This document shows positions 1 through 10,270 of a DNA stretch of 64,000 nt, one piece after another. The translations under genes and the position numbers were made by a program. Location of the stretch: positions 20,319,489 through 20,383,488 of the forward strand of contig OX344756.2 of assembly GCA_947034885.2 (NCBI GenBank), given 5' to 3'. The DNA comes from Thuidium tamariscinum. Taxonomy: Eukaryota > Streptophyta > Bryopsida > Hypnales > Thuidiaceae. The notes below the pieces were generated by a model that was not told the origin of the DNA, did no database searches, and saw only the letters and a program-made list of their open reading frames with translations. Position 1 is the stretch's first letter, and the number at the start of each line of letters is the position of its first letter.

Positions 1-590
1 CATGGGAGTGAGTGACCCAAACTTTGGCGAGAGTCCGAAGAAATGGGCTATTAAAAGGCAATAAAAAATAGGATTTAAAGCCTTTGTCCGGTCATAGTGT
101 GAAGCCTCTAAAGGCCAAGTCCAAAATCCAAACCCTTGGAAATGAACTCCCATGGCCTCTCAATTTAGATGGCCATAGTGTGAAGTCTATAAAGGCCGAG
201 TCCAAAAGGTCCAACCCCTTGGAAAGGAACTCCCATGGCCTCTCCACTTGGACGGCTATAGTGTGAAGCGGCCTATGGCCAAGCCCAAAGTCCAAACCTA
301 TGCCAATTTAATGATTAAGATCTTATTAGATTCTGATTTTTAATGAAAAAACTCCCACGGCTTCTCAAGTAGAATTTGGGTCTTCATTTTTACTTGACCC
401 AAATTCTAGTTGAAAGGCCGTCGCCATGTTAGCATTTGCTGGCCATGTAGGCAGTTTTTGGGACATCAAATTTTGATGAACTTTGGATTGTGCTACGTAG
501 TGTGAAGGGTCAAGAGGCCAAACTCATGGTTTCTTGAAATTTGATTGGTGGAAACCAATGGACTCTCAACCTTTGGCCATAGTGTACAAT
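1..590. repeat. Degenerate ~82-bp tandem repeat
   Basis: Positions about 84-295 hold two and a half copies of an 81-83-bp unit recognisable by the shared words catagtgtgaag, ggccaagtcc and ctcccatggcctctc. A weaker relative of the same words recurs near 575-590. The short open frames on both strands simply follow the repeat. No gene is seen. Confidence 0.65.
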
Positions 591-642
591 GGCCCTTAAA
601 GCACAATTATTGACTTTTAGAGCAAACCACCTTAGTGTGCAT

Positions 643-1925
643 ATGTGCATTTGTTCATTTTGTTGTGGCAGATTGGCAGTGTTTCAATCGAGTGCCGTGG
701 TGGTAACTCAACTCTCATGCCATGGGATATACCCCCATCCGACAATGATCCAACAAGAAAAAATGATTATGGAAAGAGAAAGCTTCCAAAGAAGATTACA
801 CCTGTAAAAAAAAATAGACGACAACAAAGAATCTGATTGCTCTACATGACGTCATGAACCTCTAAGGAAGGAGGCCCATAAAGTATCCATCTAAGAGCTG
901 AAACTAAATTTGAAGGGAGTGAAGTGGAATTGGCATCTAATTCAAGTTGTTTCATATTTTTTTGGAGCTTTGTTGTGAAATTAGTTATAAATTTTTGAAG
1001 TCAAAATGACAAAGGGCTCTATAATTGTCTACCCCCTCAAATGTACATTATTTGTACATTCCTGTAAAGATGGAAAAAAAACATGTATAAACAATGTACA
1101 TTTGAGAAGGTGGATTGTTTTAGAGTATGAACGGTTTTCAAGCCTCCTCCCTTTACATGCTTTTTAGATTACTACAGATACTAAGCATAGAGGAGTTAGT
1201 ATTAGTCACTATTGTTTTTACAAGTGCCCTTCCTATCTTTAATTCAAGTATTTTGGGGATAAATTGGAAAGTTTAAGAGCACCTAAATGATGACGTCCTC
1301 AAAGATGGTATTTCTGTTGGCCCTATTTTGGATTTGTTTCATTCATTGAACCTCCACTATGTCAAGGTTTGAGTCTACTCAGCCTTTGGTGTAAAATACT
1401 CCTTCCCTGCACTTTATAATGAAATCCACTCCTTTTTCTATGAAATGATCTAATCATTAGCTACCCCCACAAAAACAAAACAAAACAACAACTAGGGCTT
1501 GTATTGATGAGAATCCAGACAGACGCCTAGAAAATTCCAAATTTAGCTGGGTAATATTTTGACAATTTGACCAAATTGAATCTTCACGATGTCCGCAGCC
1601 CATGCCCCTTAAGCTGTGATTGACCCCGTGGCCACTGGCCACCATTCATTTTGAGAAGTCTGTGAAACAAACAATTAGTCAGAGAAATCAATCAATAAAC
1701 AAATAACAAAGTAATACAGAGACAATTCATGCATCTTGGCAAATATAAATCTCAACAAGAATAGTCACTAGTCAGACTTCAAAGCAATGTGGATCCTTAA
1801 ACCTCAAGCCTGAATCCACTGCAAGACACTCAGTAAGCTGAAGCTCTACTGTAGCTAGCTAATCTTTGCTTGATGAATTAGACCGATTCCGCAAGGGAAA
1901 TATTGTTTCGAGGTCGTCACAGTTA
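643..1925 (+). repeat. Duplicated block, copy 1 (partner 29518-30660)
   Basis: This stretch aligns along most of its length with 29518-30660. Shared words include gtggtaactcaactctc, gcttccaaagaagattacac, aatctgattgctctacatg, tacaagtgcccttcctatct and gtagctagctaatctttgct. Copy 1 lacks about 130 bp that copy 2 has near 29640-29770, and carries an extra 289-bp element at 865-1153. No long reading frame is conserved between the copies, so it is more likely a non-coding or transposon-derived block than a gene. Similarity ends near 1925. Confidence 0.8.
865..1153. mobile_element. TA-flanked inverted-repeat element (AGG family)
   Basis: The 289-bp element starts AGGAAGGAGGCCCATAAAG and ends with the inverted counterpart ending CCTCCTCCCTT, with TA on each side. 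It belongs to the group of elements here that begin AGG(T/G)AGGAGG. The corresponding site in the duplicated block at about 29870 lacks it, so it inserted in, or left, one copy after duplication. It has no coding capacity. Confidence 0.7.
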
Positions 1926-2175
1926 CAGTGGAAACATCCAAAACCGTCCAAATAAGGAATTCAGCATAGTTGGAGGCAATGTTTTTCTAAAATTGATGTT
2001 TTTCCAGTATTAGCGAGTGAAAATCATGAATATTAAAAAAAAGAATCAAATTTTTTGGAATTGGTATATAATTTCTATAAATTTTCAAAGTGTTGGCTTC
2101 CTAGACCATTGAAACCGTCCTATAGGTGTACCTTTAATTGAACACCTGCTGAAATTAGTTGTCAGTGAATGAAAA
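1926..2175 (+). repeat. Fragment related to the element at 42279-42942
   Basis: About 245 bp match 42478-42720 closely, sharing ataaggaattca, catagttggaggca, tattagcgagtgaaaatcat and caaattttcaaagtgttg. At 42 kb this sequence is the interior of a TA-flanked element. Here the element ends are not recognisable, so it is a truncated copy. Nothing distinct was found at 2176-2344. Confidence 0.75.
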
Positions 2176-2346
2176 CTATACATGTGTCTTAGAACTGCAT
2201 CAACAAATTAGAATTAAACACTTACTTGAGTACAAATTCGCTCAAAGTACTAACCTTACTTCATTTTGGTGTAGGCATGCATTGTTTTAGAGCCTTCTGT
2301 AGGAACGGTTTTAAATGACTAGTTGGTTTTCAAGTTTGCTAATTTA

Positions 2347-2810
2347 AGGTAAAATAGCCCATTACAGACCAAATGAGGAGTTTGCCCTCATGCCACTACT
2401 AAAATCTCCTAATTTTTTTCCCACATGTAGACAAGTGATAGAAATGATGAGAGTAGTTGAAACTATATTTTTTTGACAGTGTGAATTTGTTATGAATTTT
2501 TGAAGTGTTCTACCCATCATGGTTTTTAGATTGTCTACCTCAAAACCAACTAAAACTGTATTCATAATGGTCATCTTACTCACCTAATGCAGTCAAAATA
2601 TTTTCTAATATAGAAGGTTTAAAAAAGTCAATTCCTCCAATGAATTAACATTGAGAAGTTGAAAGTTTCTATTGTGGTCACTAATCACCCCATTCTAATT
2701 AGCTAAGACATTGATTGTGGCCAAAATTTCATTATCTAGAAGAAAACTATAATGGGCTCATTCCTAAAAATCTACAATGGGTAAAAAGCCCGTGATGGAC
2801 TATTTTACCT
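2347..2810. mobile_element. TA-flanked inverted-repeat element, 464 bp
   Basis: It begins AGGTAAAATAGCCCAT and its other end is the imperfect reverse complement (about 24 bp with four mismatches), with TA at 2345-2346 and 2811-2812. It shares the AGGT start and the TA target with the elements at 36941, 37942 and 42279. The short frames inside have no recognisable product. Confidence 0.7.
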
Positions 2811-2812
2811 TA

Positions 2813-3417
2813 GTGGTTGTTACTAAATAAAATTAGATCACTCGCATCTATACTGCTAGTGATTTTTAGTTGTGTAAATCTCATATTTTCTATAAAACTG
2901 TTTATATAGTGTGCATTCATTTGATGTTTTGAGGATGAAAGTTTACTCAAGGGATGGTAAGGGCAAACTTCCATGCACCTAAAGTTCGCCGTAACTTGCA
3001 TTTGTCTACTTAAAAAATGAAGAAATTTGGAATTAAATATGGAAGCATTGGATAGTTGCAAGGGGAGAATCAAAATCATTGGCCAAAATAGGGGGGAGGT
3101 TCTCTAAAGAGTGGGACATGAGGCATGTTTTTGACTTCCTAAAAAATATTAGAAACTAGACTTGAACTTTGGGGTTGCTATTAGTTTGACAACAAGGCAA
3201 ATTAAGTGGCTCAATAAGACAAATAATGGAGATTCTTCCTTGGTTTCTTCCTACTCATATAGAAGTACATGAAAGCATTCCAAAATGCAACAATTCAATT
3301 CTAATTTTGATACAAATCACGTACATGAGATGCAATAGATCGCTCTAAGTGATCACTTGTTGAGCATTGAGTTGAGATTCTAATCATTGAAGTAATACAG
3401 TAGTTATCTTTATGTTA
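2813..3417. other. No recognisable feature
   Basis: AT-rich sequence without a convincing reading frame, terminal repeat or RNA gene. Confidence 0.5.
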
Positions 3418-3421
3418 TTAA

Positions 3422-3996
3422 CCCATTAAGGACTGTGGTTGATTTAGGGGGCGGACGTAGTTTTTGAACACAATTCTCAAAAAGTGCAATTTTCTGCCTT
3501 TTTAAAAGATGTAATCCTAGATCGGATTGAATAAATGAGTTCCATGGGTTAAGTCCTTGAACCACACAAAAAATAAAAGTGATCCAACAGTTCATGTCTT
3601 TGTAATTACTCTTCAAACATTGATGTGTTATAAACACCCTTTGGCATTGGTTATAATTAGGGTTTGCTACAATTGGGTATAGATTTGAATATATTGTTTG
3701 GAAATTGGCCAAAACCTTTCAATTTATTATTTCAAACACACACATAATTGTCCTTTCCTTAAAATATGCACTTTTCAATGAAAATTTCAATATGAAAGGT
3801 TGGACCATTTCAAGTTTGGCCAAGCACAACTCACTCATTTTTGCACACATTGTCTTCAAATTGGTTTTGTTAGATGCGCATAAAGACACTCTAAATGCGT
3901 TCTTCTCTAAGTTTTTTGAGATCAAACGTTCTACAAATTATAGGAGACAAAAAGTCCTCAAATCAACCCAAAAGTGGTCGACCGGTCCTTAATGGG
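3422..3996. mobile_element. TTAA-flanked inverted-repeat element, 575 bp
   Basis: The element starts CCCATTAAGGAC and ends with the inverted copy GTCCTTAATGGG, with TTAA at 3418-3421 and 3997-4000. A TTAA target and CCC start are features of piggyBac and some Kolobok elements, so it is probably a non-autonomous relative of one of these. No transposase is encoded. Related elements lie at 20468, 27193, 39985, 46679 and 51356. Confidence 0.75.
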
Positions 3997-4000
3997 TTAA

Positions 4001-5689
4001 GCATTTGTTCCCCATATTTTGATGCTTTAATAGAATTGTCAATTGAGCAAACGGAGTGAAAGTGCACTTAGTGAGGCTTAGGTTAGTTGGGAGGATATGC
4101 ACCAATTGAGCATGGTTTGTTTTTTTGGCAATAATTTGCTTTAGATCATCATCAAATTTTATTAAATTTTAAGTCCTCTTAATATGCAAACTTCAATTGC
4201 CTATTTCATGTCAAATGCAACTATCGTAATTTTAGGTGCCTACAATCATGCCAAACACCAAATAAAACATTTTTGCACTTAAAGGGTGCAACATTGTACT
4301 TCCCTTGTACATCACCCAATCCATAGCAAGAAGTTTCAAACCCCAAGGAACATTGAATTTCAAAAACATTACTAGCCCTTTGTAGGATAAATACTTTGGT
4401 GAGTACTCAACAAATTGCTCCAAGCTTTTCAATTATTTTATGAAATTCTTGTACACTTTTTACTCCACACTACTTACAAAGAAGATTCCATTGTGCTTTA
4501 CAATAAAGAACATGGAAGTTCCTACAACTAAAAGGTCACAAATGCACTATATAACTTGGTACTTTTTCTAATACATATTCACATCATTTTGCAAACATTT
4601 GTCGTCTAGGTCCTTCATTTGCACTTCCTTGTATTCCAAGAGATGTGGTTTAGCCTCCGTCAAAGTTTTACAACAGAGTTTTGCCATGCATGCTATGATA
4701 TATGTCTTTGTCACAATCTTTGCTCACGCAGTAAGTGTCTTAAGAAACATGGCAATTGTTGTCTTGAAATGCATTGCACTTGGTTCTATAAACAAATCTC
4801 CATTCTTCATTGCATGACATCATCAAAACTTATAAGTTATGGACGTGCATATCTTCTATCATTTGGCAATAGGTGATGCCATAAGATGCAAAACATACAA
4901 CACCATATCTTGCATTGCCTACTACATGTTCAAACTTTTATTGAATGTAATGAAAGATACATCAGATAGCATAAGCTAGGAATTTTACATTATCTGATGT
5001 TGAACACTTTTGTGCTTCAAAAGATGTCCTTTCAAATGTCATAAGGTTCCTATAAATGTTACTTCACCTATCCTATTGTATAAAAAATATTTGCCTTGAT
5101 GTAGTGAAATCAACAACTACGTCTCTAATGATATCAAGTTCTCTCTAACAATGTCTTGAAGAACTTTCAAATGTCATTTAAAACATCTATTGTAATGTCA
5201 CAAAGTTGTTAAGACATCATAAAATAAACATTGAATAAGCACAATTGGTGAACCCATGTGCCAAAAAAACATGCCACATCAACAAATTTTGATGTCAATT
5301 GCCAAATCACCTCTTTTTTTCCCTACAACTGTTCATCTTTTTAATTACATTGCACAAAGCTTTTATTTGAAATCACAGTATTTTTTGTAAAATTATCCAC
5401 ATCAAAAATAGATCAATACATATGACATGGCAATGAAAGTTCTTTTGGACAATTATTTGAACATCAACATGTCTTAAAGCCATGTAAAAAAAACTGGACA
5501 ACAATAGTAGCACCAACTTGATTTTTATTGTAATTTTCCACCTTCAACTCTTTAACTATATCTATAAAATTCTAATCTTAACATTGGTGATTACTTTGTG
5601 CCATACAGACATCTCTCTTGACATCCATATCAACATATGAATGTTTTTACTAGACACAAAAAAAAACGATTTTCTTCTAGTGGCATTTA
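4001..5689. other. No recognisable gene
   Basis: AT-rich sequence. A minus-strand frame at 4232-4432 reads somewhat like protein but matches no family that I recognise. A fossil of an unidentified element is possible. No terminal repeats were found. Confidence 0.4.
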
Positions 5690-5820
5690 GCGATGTTGAT
5701 AGGCAAGAACGCCCAATCAAATGAAGTAATTTCAAACAAGACGGCTTCCTAATGCATCCGTCAATGCTGATAGATTAGAACACTTAGTCAAATTGAATGA
5801 TATAAAAGAAAACAAGTTCC

Positions 5821-7421
5821 TTAATGTATCCGGCAATGTTGATAGCTTGGACACCCACTCAAATAGAGTGATGTCAAAGAAGACAAGTTACCCGATGCAT
5901 CCAGAAATGTCGATAGGTTGGAACACCCACTCAAATCAAGTGATGTCAAAGAAGAACAGTTTGCCAATGCATCCGGCAATGTCCATAGGTTGGAACACCT
6001 AGTCAAATTGAGTGATGTCAAAGAAGAACAGTTTGCGTATGCATCCGGCTACGTCGATAGCTTAGAACATCCCCTCAAATCAAGTGATGCTAAAAAAGAC
6101 AAGTTCCTTAATGCATCCGGCAATGTTGACAGGTTGGAACACCCACTCAAATTGAGTGATGTCAAAGAAGACAAGTTTGCCAATGCATCCGGCAGTGTCC
6201 ATAGGTTGGAACATCCACTCAAATCAAGTGATGTCAAAGAAGACAAGTTCCCCAATGCATCCGGCAATGTCGATAGGTTGAAACATCCACTCAAATCAAG
6301 TGATGTCAAAGAAGACAAGTTCCCCAATGCATCCGGCAATTTCGATAGGTTGGAACACTCTTTCAAATTGAGTGATGTCAAAGAAGACAAGTTCCCTAAT
6401 GCATCCGGCAATGTCGATAGCTTGGAACACCCACTCAAATCAAGTGATGTCAAAGAAGACAAGTTACCCAATGCATCCGGCAATGTCGATAGGTTGAAAC
6501 ACTCACTCAAATTGAATGATGTCAAAGAAGACAAGTTCCCTAGTGCATCCGGCAATGTCGAAAGTTTGAAACACCTAGTCAAATCAAGTGATGTCAAAGA
6601 AGACAAGTTCTCCAATGCATCCGGCAATGTGGATAGCTTGTGACACATATTCAAATCAAGTGATGTTAAAGACGACAAATTCCCCAATGCATCCGGCAAT
6701 GTCAATACGTTGGAACACCAACTCAAATTGAATGATGTCAAAGAAGACAAGTTCCCTAGTGCATCCGGGAATGTCGAGAGGTTGAAACACCCACTCAAAT
6801 CAAGTGATGTCAAAGAAGACAAGTTCCCTAATGCATCCGGCAATGTCGATAGCTTGGAACACCCATACAAATTGAGTGATGTCAAATAAGACAAGTTCCC
6901 CAATGCATCCGGCAATGTCGATAGGTTGAAACACTCACTCAAATTGAATGATGTCAAAGAAGACAAGTTCCCTAGTGCATCCGGCAATGTCGAAAGTTTG
7001 AAACACCTAGTCAAATCAAGTGATGTCAAAGAAGACAAGTTCTCCAATGCATCCGGCAATGTGGAGAGGTTGGAACACCCACTGAAATCAAGTAATGTCA
7101 AAGAAGACAAGTTCCCCAATGCATCCGGCAATGTTGATAGGTTGGAACACTTTCTCAAATCAAGTGATGTCAAATAAGACAAGTTCCCCAATGCATCCGG
7201 CAATGTCGATAGGTTGGAACACTTTCTCAAATTGAGTGATGTTAAAGAAGATCTCAATATTTCTCTTGGAAGCAATTGTAGATGTTGACATTGAAGCTTT
7301 AATGACTTCATGGACCTCATATTTTTCACTCCTTTTGGTAGTTTCTTCAAATTGAAACTATATATCTCCATCAGTGTTACATAAGTCAAATTCTTGCAGT
7401 TGTATGAGATTTCTTCTTCAT
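5821..7421 (-). CDS. PNL exon 4: 24-residue LRR array
   Basis: After a short lead-in (LKKLPKGVKNMRSMKSL) the exon encodes about 17 almost identical 24-residue leucine-rich repeats of the pattern LSSLTSLDLSGCSNL-STLPDALGN, up to a TAG at 6049-6051 where Leu is expected. The same frame then resumes with about three more repeats to near 5860, where one base is lost; repeat remnants can be followed to about 5690. Each repeat is 72 nt and many differ by only a few bases, so the array has been homogenised recently. The solvent-exposed positions (DLSGC, NLTRC, NLSEC, DLNMC) vary, as expected for a recognition surface. The acceptor is CACATGCAG at 7430-7422. Confidence 0.9.
6464..7065 (-). repeat. 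Higher-order LRR duplication, 432-bp period
   Basis: A stretch of about 150 bp at roughly 6481-6633 recurs without visible difference at 6913-7065. The offset of 432 bp is exactly six 72-bp LRR units, so a six-unit block was duplicated in frame by unequal exchange or conversion. Confidence 0.8.
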
Positions 7422-7864
7422 CTGCATGTGCAAATTGAATAGAATGCATTAATATTGACAAAGAAAGCATAAGACTTCCTATTTTGTCCTATTCTTCAGC
7501 AATTAGTGCATAGATGGTATTAATTTAGTCGTTATTGACCTTCATTGGTTTAAATATTAAGATTTATTATTTTATTTATATATAGTACTTCAATTAATAT
7601 AACAAAAATCACAAAGTACATTGTAAAGTCTCCTATAACATGTTCTGTGCTCGTAAGTTCAAATGTTGTTTAAGCAAATTAGTACAAATATGTATGTTGG
7701 TTTCTATTTTAAAGCATTGGTTGTTATTTTTAGTAATCTTTCTTATTTTATCCAATGAATAAAAAATGAAATGTAGAAATTTGATTAAATGTGATAATAA
7801 ATCTAAGTTTGCAAAATTAATCTCATTATAATGTACAATGAATGTTGACTTGTGATGCACTTAC

Positions 7865-7985
7865 CTGTTTTAACTACAAAAATTCGAAGCTTTGGATAAT
7901 TTGATTCATTCAAATATGTATTGAGGATAAGATCATTTCTTGATACTCGATACAAAATCCCTTCAAGATCCTTGAAATCAAACTC
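7865..7985 (-). CDS. PNL exon 3: NB-ARC to LRR linker
   Basis: A 121-nt exon reads EFDFKDLEGILYRVSRNDL and on to FVVKT. It starts after a CAG acceptor at 7988-7986 in phase 0 and ends at a strong donor ACAG|GTAAGT at 7865/7864, leaving one base that joins the AT at the start of the LRR exon to make Asp. Plant NLR genes often have a short linker exon in this place. Confidence 0.75.
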
Positions 7986-8190
7986 CTGCTTATACAAATA
8001 AAAATCCACGTTGTAAAACACACAAATTTGATTATCTAATGGAATGCTAAACCACGTTAGGGTTGTAAGAGTGCACTAAATAAATATGAATGATATGAGC
8101 ATGCAACCAAATCATAAATAAAACTAAATGCAACAACTATCATCTAAATGGGAATACATTTCTAAGAAATCATCACAACTACAAACTAAC

Positions 8191-9306
8191 CTCTCTTTTC
8201 ATTTGCTCAAATGTACTTGCACTTGGATATTGAAGACGAGTCCCAGCATACTTCTTGTATTTGTCAAGGCTAGAAGAGTGACCTTTCATTTTAAACTCTA
8301 CAATCTCTAAACCCATGTCACGAAGGTGATCGTGCATGTGCAACATTCCATCACTTGTATCTATCAGTGAACGAAGTTGCAATGTCTCAAATGCTTTCAT
8401 CAATGAACTTTCACCATAAGTAAGTAAATTGGTAATATCAGAGTGAATATGCAAACTCCGACCATACACACCTTCCAGGAAAAAACAACAAATGTCCAAA
8501 AACATCGATTTTTCTATCTCCGCCAATCCATGAAAGCTAATTTTCAATACTTCAAAGATTTCCCAATCACCTCCAATTCTACATGTTTGTGGTGATCTAC
8601 CCCTTTTCATTCGTTGCAACACTCTCTCCCAACTTCTCAACCTCTCTTTTCCATGTAAGAAGGCACCAAGGACTTTTAGGCTCAAAGGCAAACCCATACA
8701 ACCTTCCACAATCATTGCACCCACCTCCAATAATGGTTTTGGCAAGTTGGCCTTTCCATCACCAAAGCAATGAGTGGTGAATAATTTCATAGGCAAATCT
8801 CCATCCTTCAATGGTTCTAAAATATATTTTTCTTCAACATGATCCTTTATTGTATCCCAATTGCGAGAACACACAACCAATGTTGAATTGGGGCACGAAG
8901 AAAACATGTCTTGGGATATGATGTTGTTGAAATGGTTTGGATCCCATACATCATCCAAAATAAGGAGTGTATTGTCTTTTGCCAAGGCTTCTTTCAATTC
9001 ACTTTGGCCTTGGACTAGACTTTCAACTTTCTTGTCAACATCCAATTTTTTCAATATATCTTGCAATACTTCGAAGCATTTTTCATTACTTTCAAGACTT
9101 CCGATGTAATGGAAACATCTTTTCTTGAACTTTGCATTTCCTTCTTCAGCGTGAAGTAAAGCTTGAGCAATAGTGCTTTTTCCTACTCCACCCATACCAA
9201 TGATGCCCATGGAATTTATGTTTTGGAGGGACTTTTGCACCTCTTTGACTTTTTCATCAACACCAAACAATTTTCAATACTCTGTAGTTGGTTTTGCTTC
9301 GTGGAC
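8191..9306 (-). CDS. PNL exon 2: NB-ARC nucleotide-binding domain
   Basis: The exon opens after a TAG acceptor at 9308-9307 and reads VHEAKPTTEY, then TGA at 9274-9276, then KLFGVDEKVKEVQ. NB-ARC landmarks follow in order: P-loop GMGGVGKST, kinase-2 LLILDDVW, RNBS-B STLVVCSRN, GLPL as CMGLPLSLKVLG, RNBS-D FLDICCFF and the MHD box as MHMHD... within LHMHDHLRDMG. The domain thus has every residue needed for ATP/ADP binding and switching. It ends at a phase-0 donor GAG|GTTAGT at 8191/8190. The open part is 363 codons, the usual NB-ARC size. The stop, if not an assembly error, separates this domain from the kinase. Confidence 0.9.
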
Positions 9307-10270
9307 CTACAATAATAAGTTCAATCCGTTCAAATTCTCACAACAATTCCATTCATCAACAATCAATGTGATAAGATATAATTATAGATATGAGTACAAT
9401 GATACAATGGAGTTGGACTAAAGTGCATTTTTTATTTAAGCAATCAATTTATAAATAATAAAAATGTACTATAAGTACAATTTTACAGGAATGATTTGTA
9501 TATCTCTCGTTCTTTAACAATAAGTTCAAACTAAACGTAGAAAACAAGATCAAACTTCAAGGTTTAAGATGGTTCAATCCTTTACAAAGAAAGAGGTCAT
9601 ATTTAATTCATATATGATGATAATATTCTAATTTAGGAATCTAGGAACTAGAAATCGTAAATTTAAGAAATCTCAATGAACTTAAATCTCATCTTTTTTC
9701 CCATATAGAAATGTAAAATCATCTTTGAGCTTCTCTCAAAAATCAAAAGGAGTATTCATCCAAAATTTGAAAGATATCAAAAATGATCAATCCTATTTGA
9801 AAATGCTTATCAAAAGGGGTAAGACGTGACCCAAAAGATTCTTTAATAAAATCATTGGTGTTAGAATGAAAGCCTGTGTTTTACTTGCAAGATACTCCAG
9901 ACTCTAATACCAATAAATGTACTAAATCCCACTTGTTAATACTTCTTCACAAAGATAAATCATCTTCTTCCTCTTGCAACTTGAATTCTCTACAAAATTG
10001 TGTCATTAAAAGTATTTGTTGAATGTAATAATAAAAATTCACTTGTTAGATTTCAGCATAAAACTACTATTAAGAGATATATAAAATATTGACTTTTTTT
10101 GATTAATAGGTAAGAGATTCTCATTGTGTACATAAAAATCATCTTTGTACATTCAATAACTCCACAATTGTAACCTATGGCATATATTTTCAACACTATC
10201 TATGTGATCCTTCTTCTTGTCTTAGCGATAATATGGGGGCATGATTCATTTATGACAATTTGCATTATAC

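Noticed and set aside
5918-7177. Long plus-strand frames over the LRR region as real genes
   Set aside because: They are the antisense of the 72-bp LRR repeat and have no known domain; the minus strand has clear LRR, NB-ARC and kinase context with matching introns.
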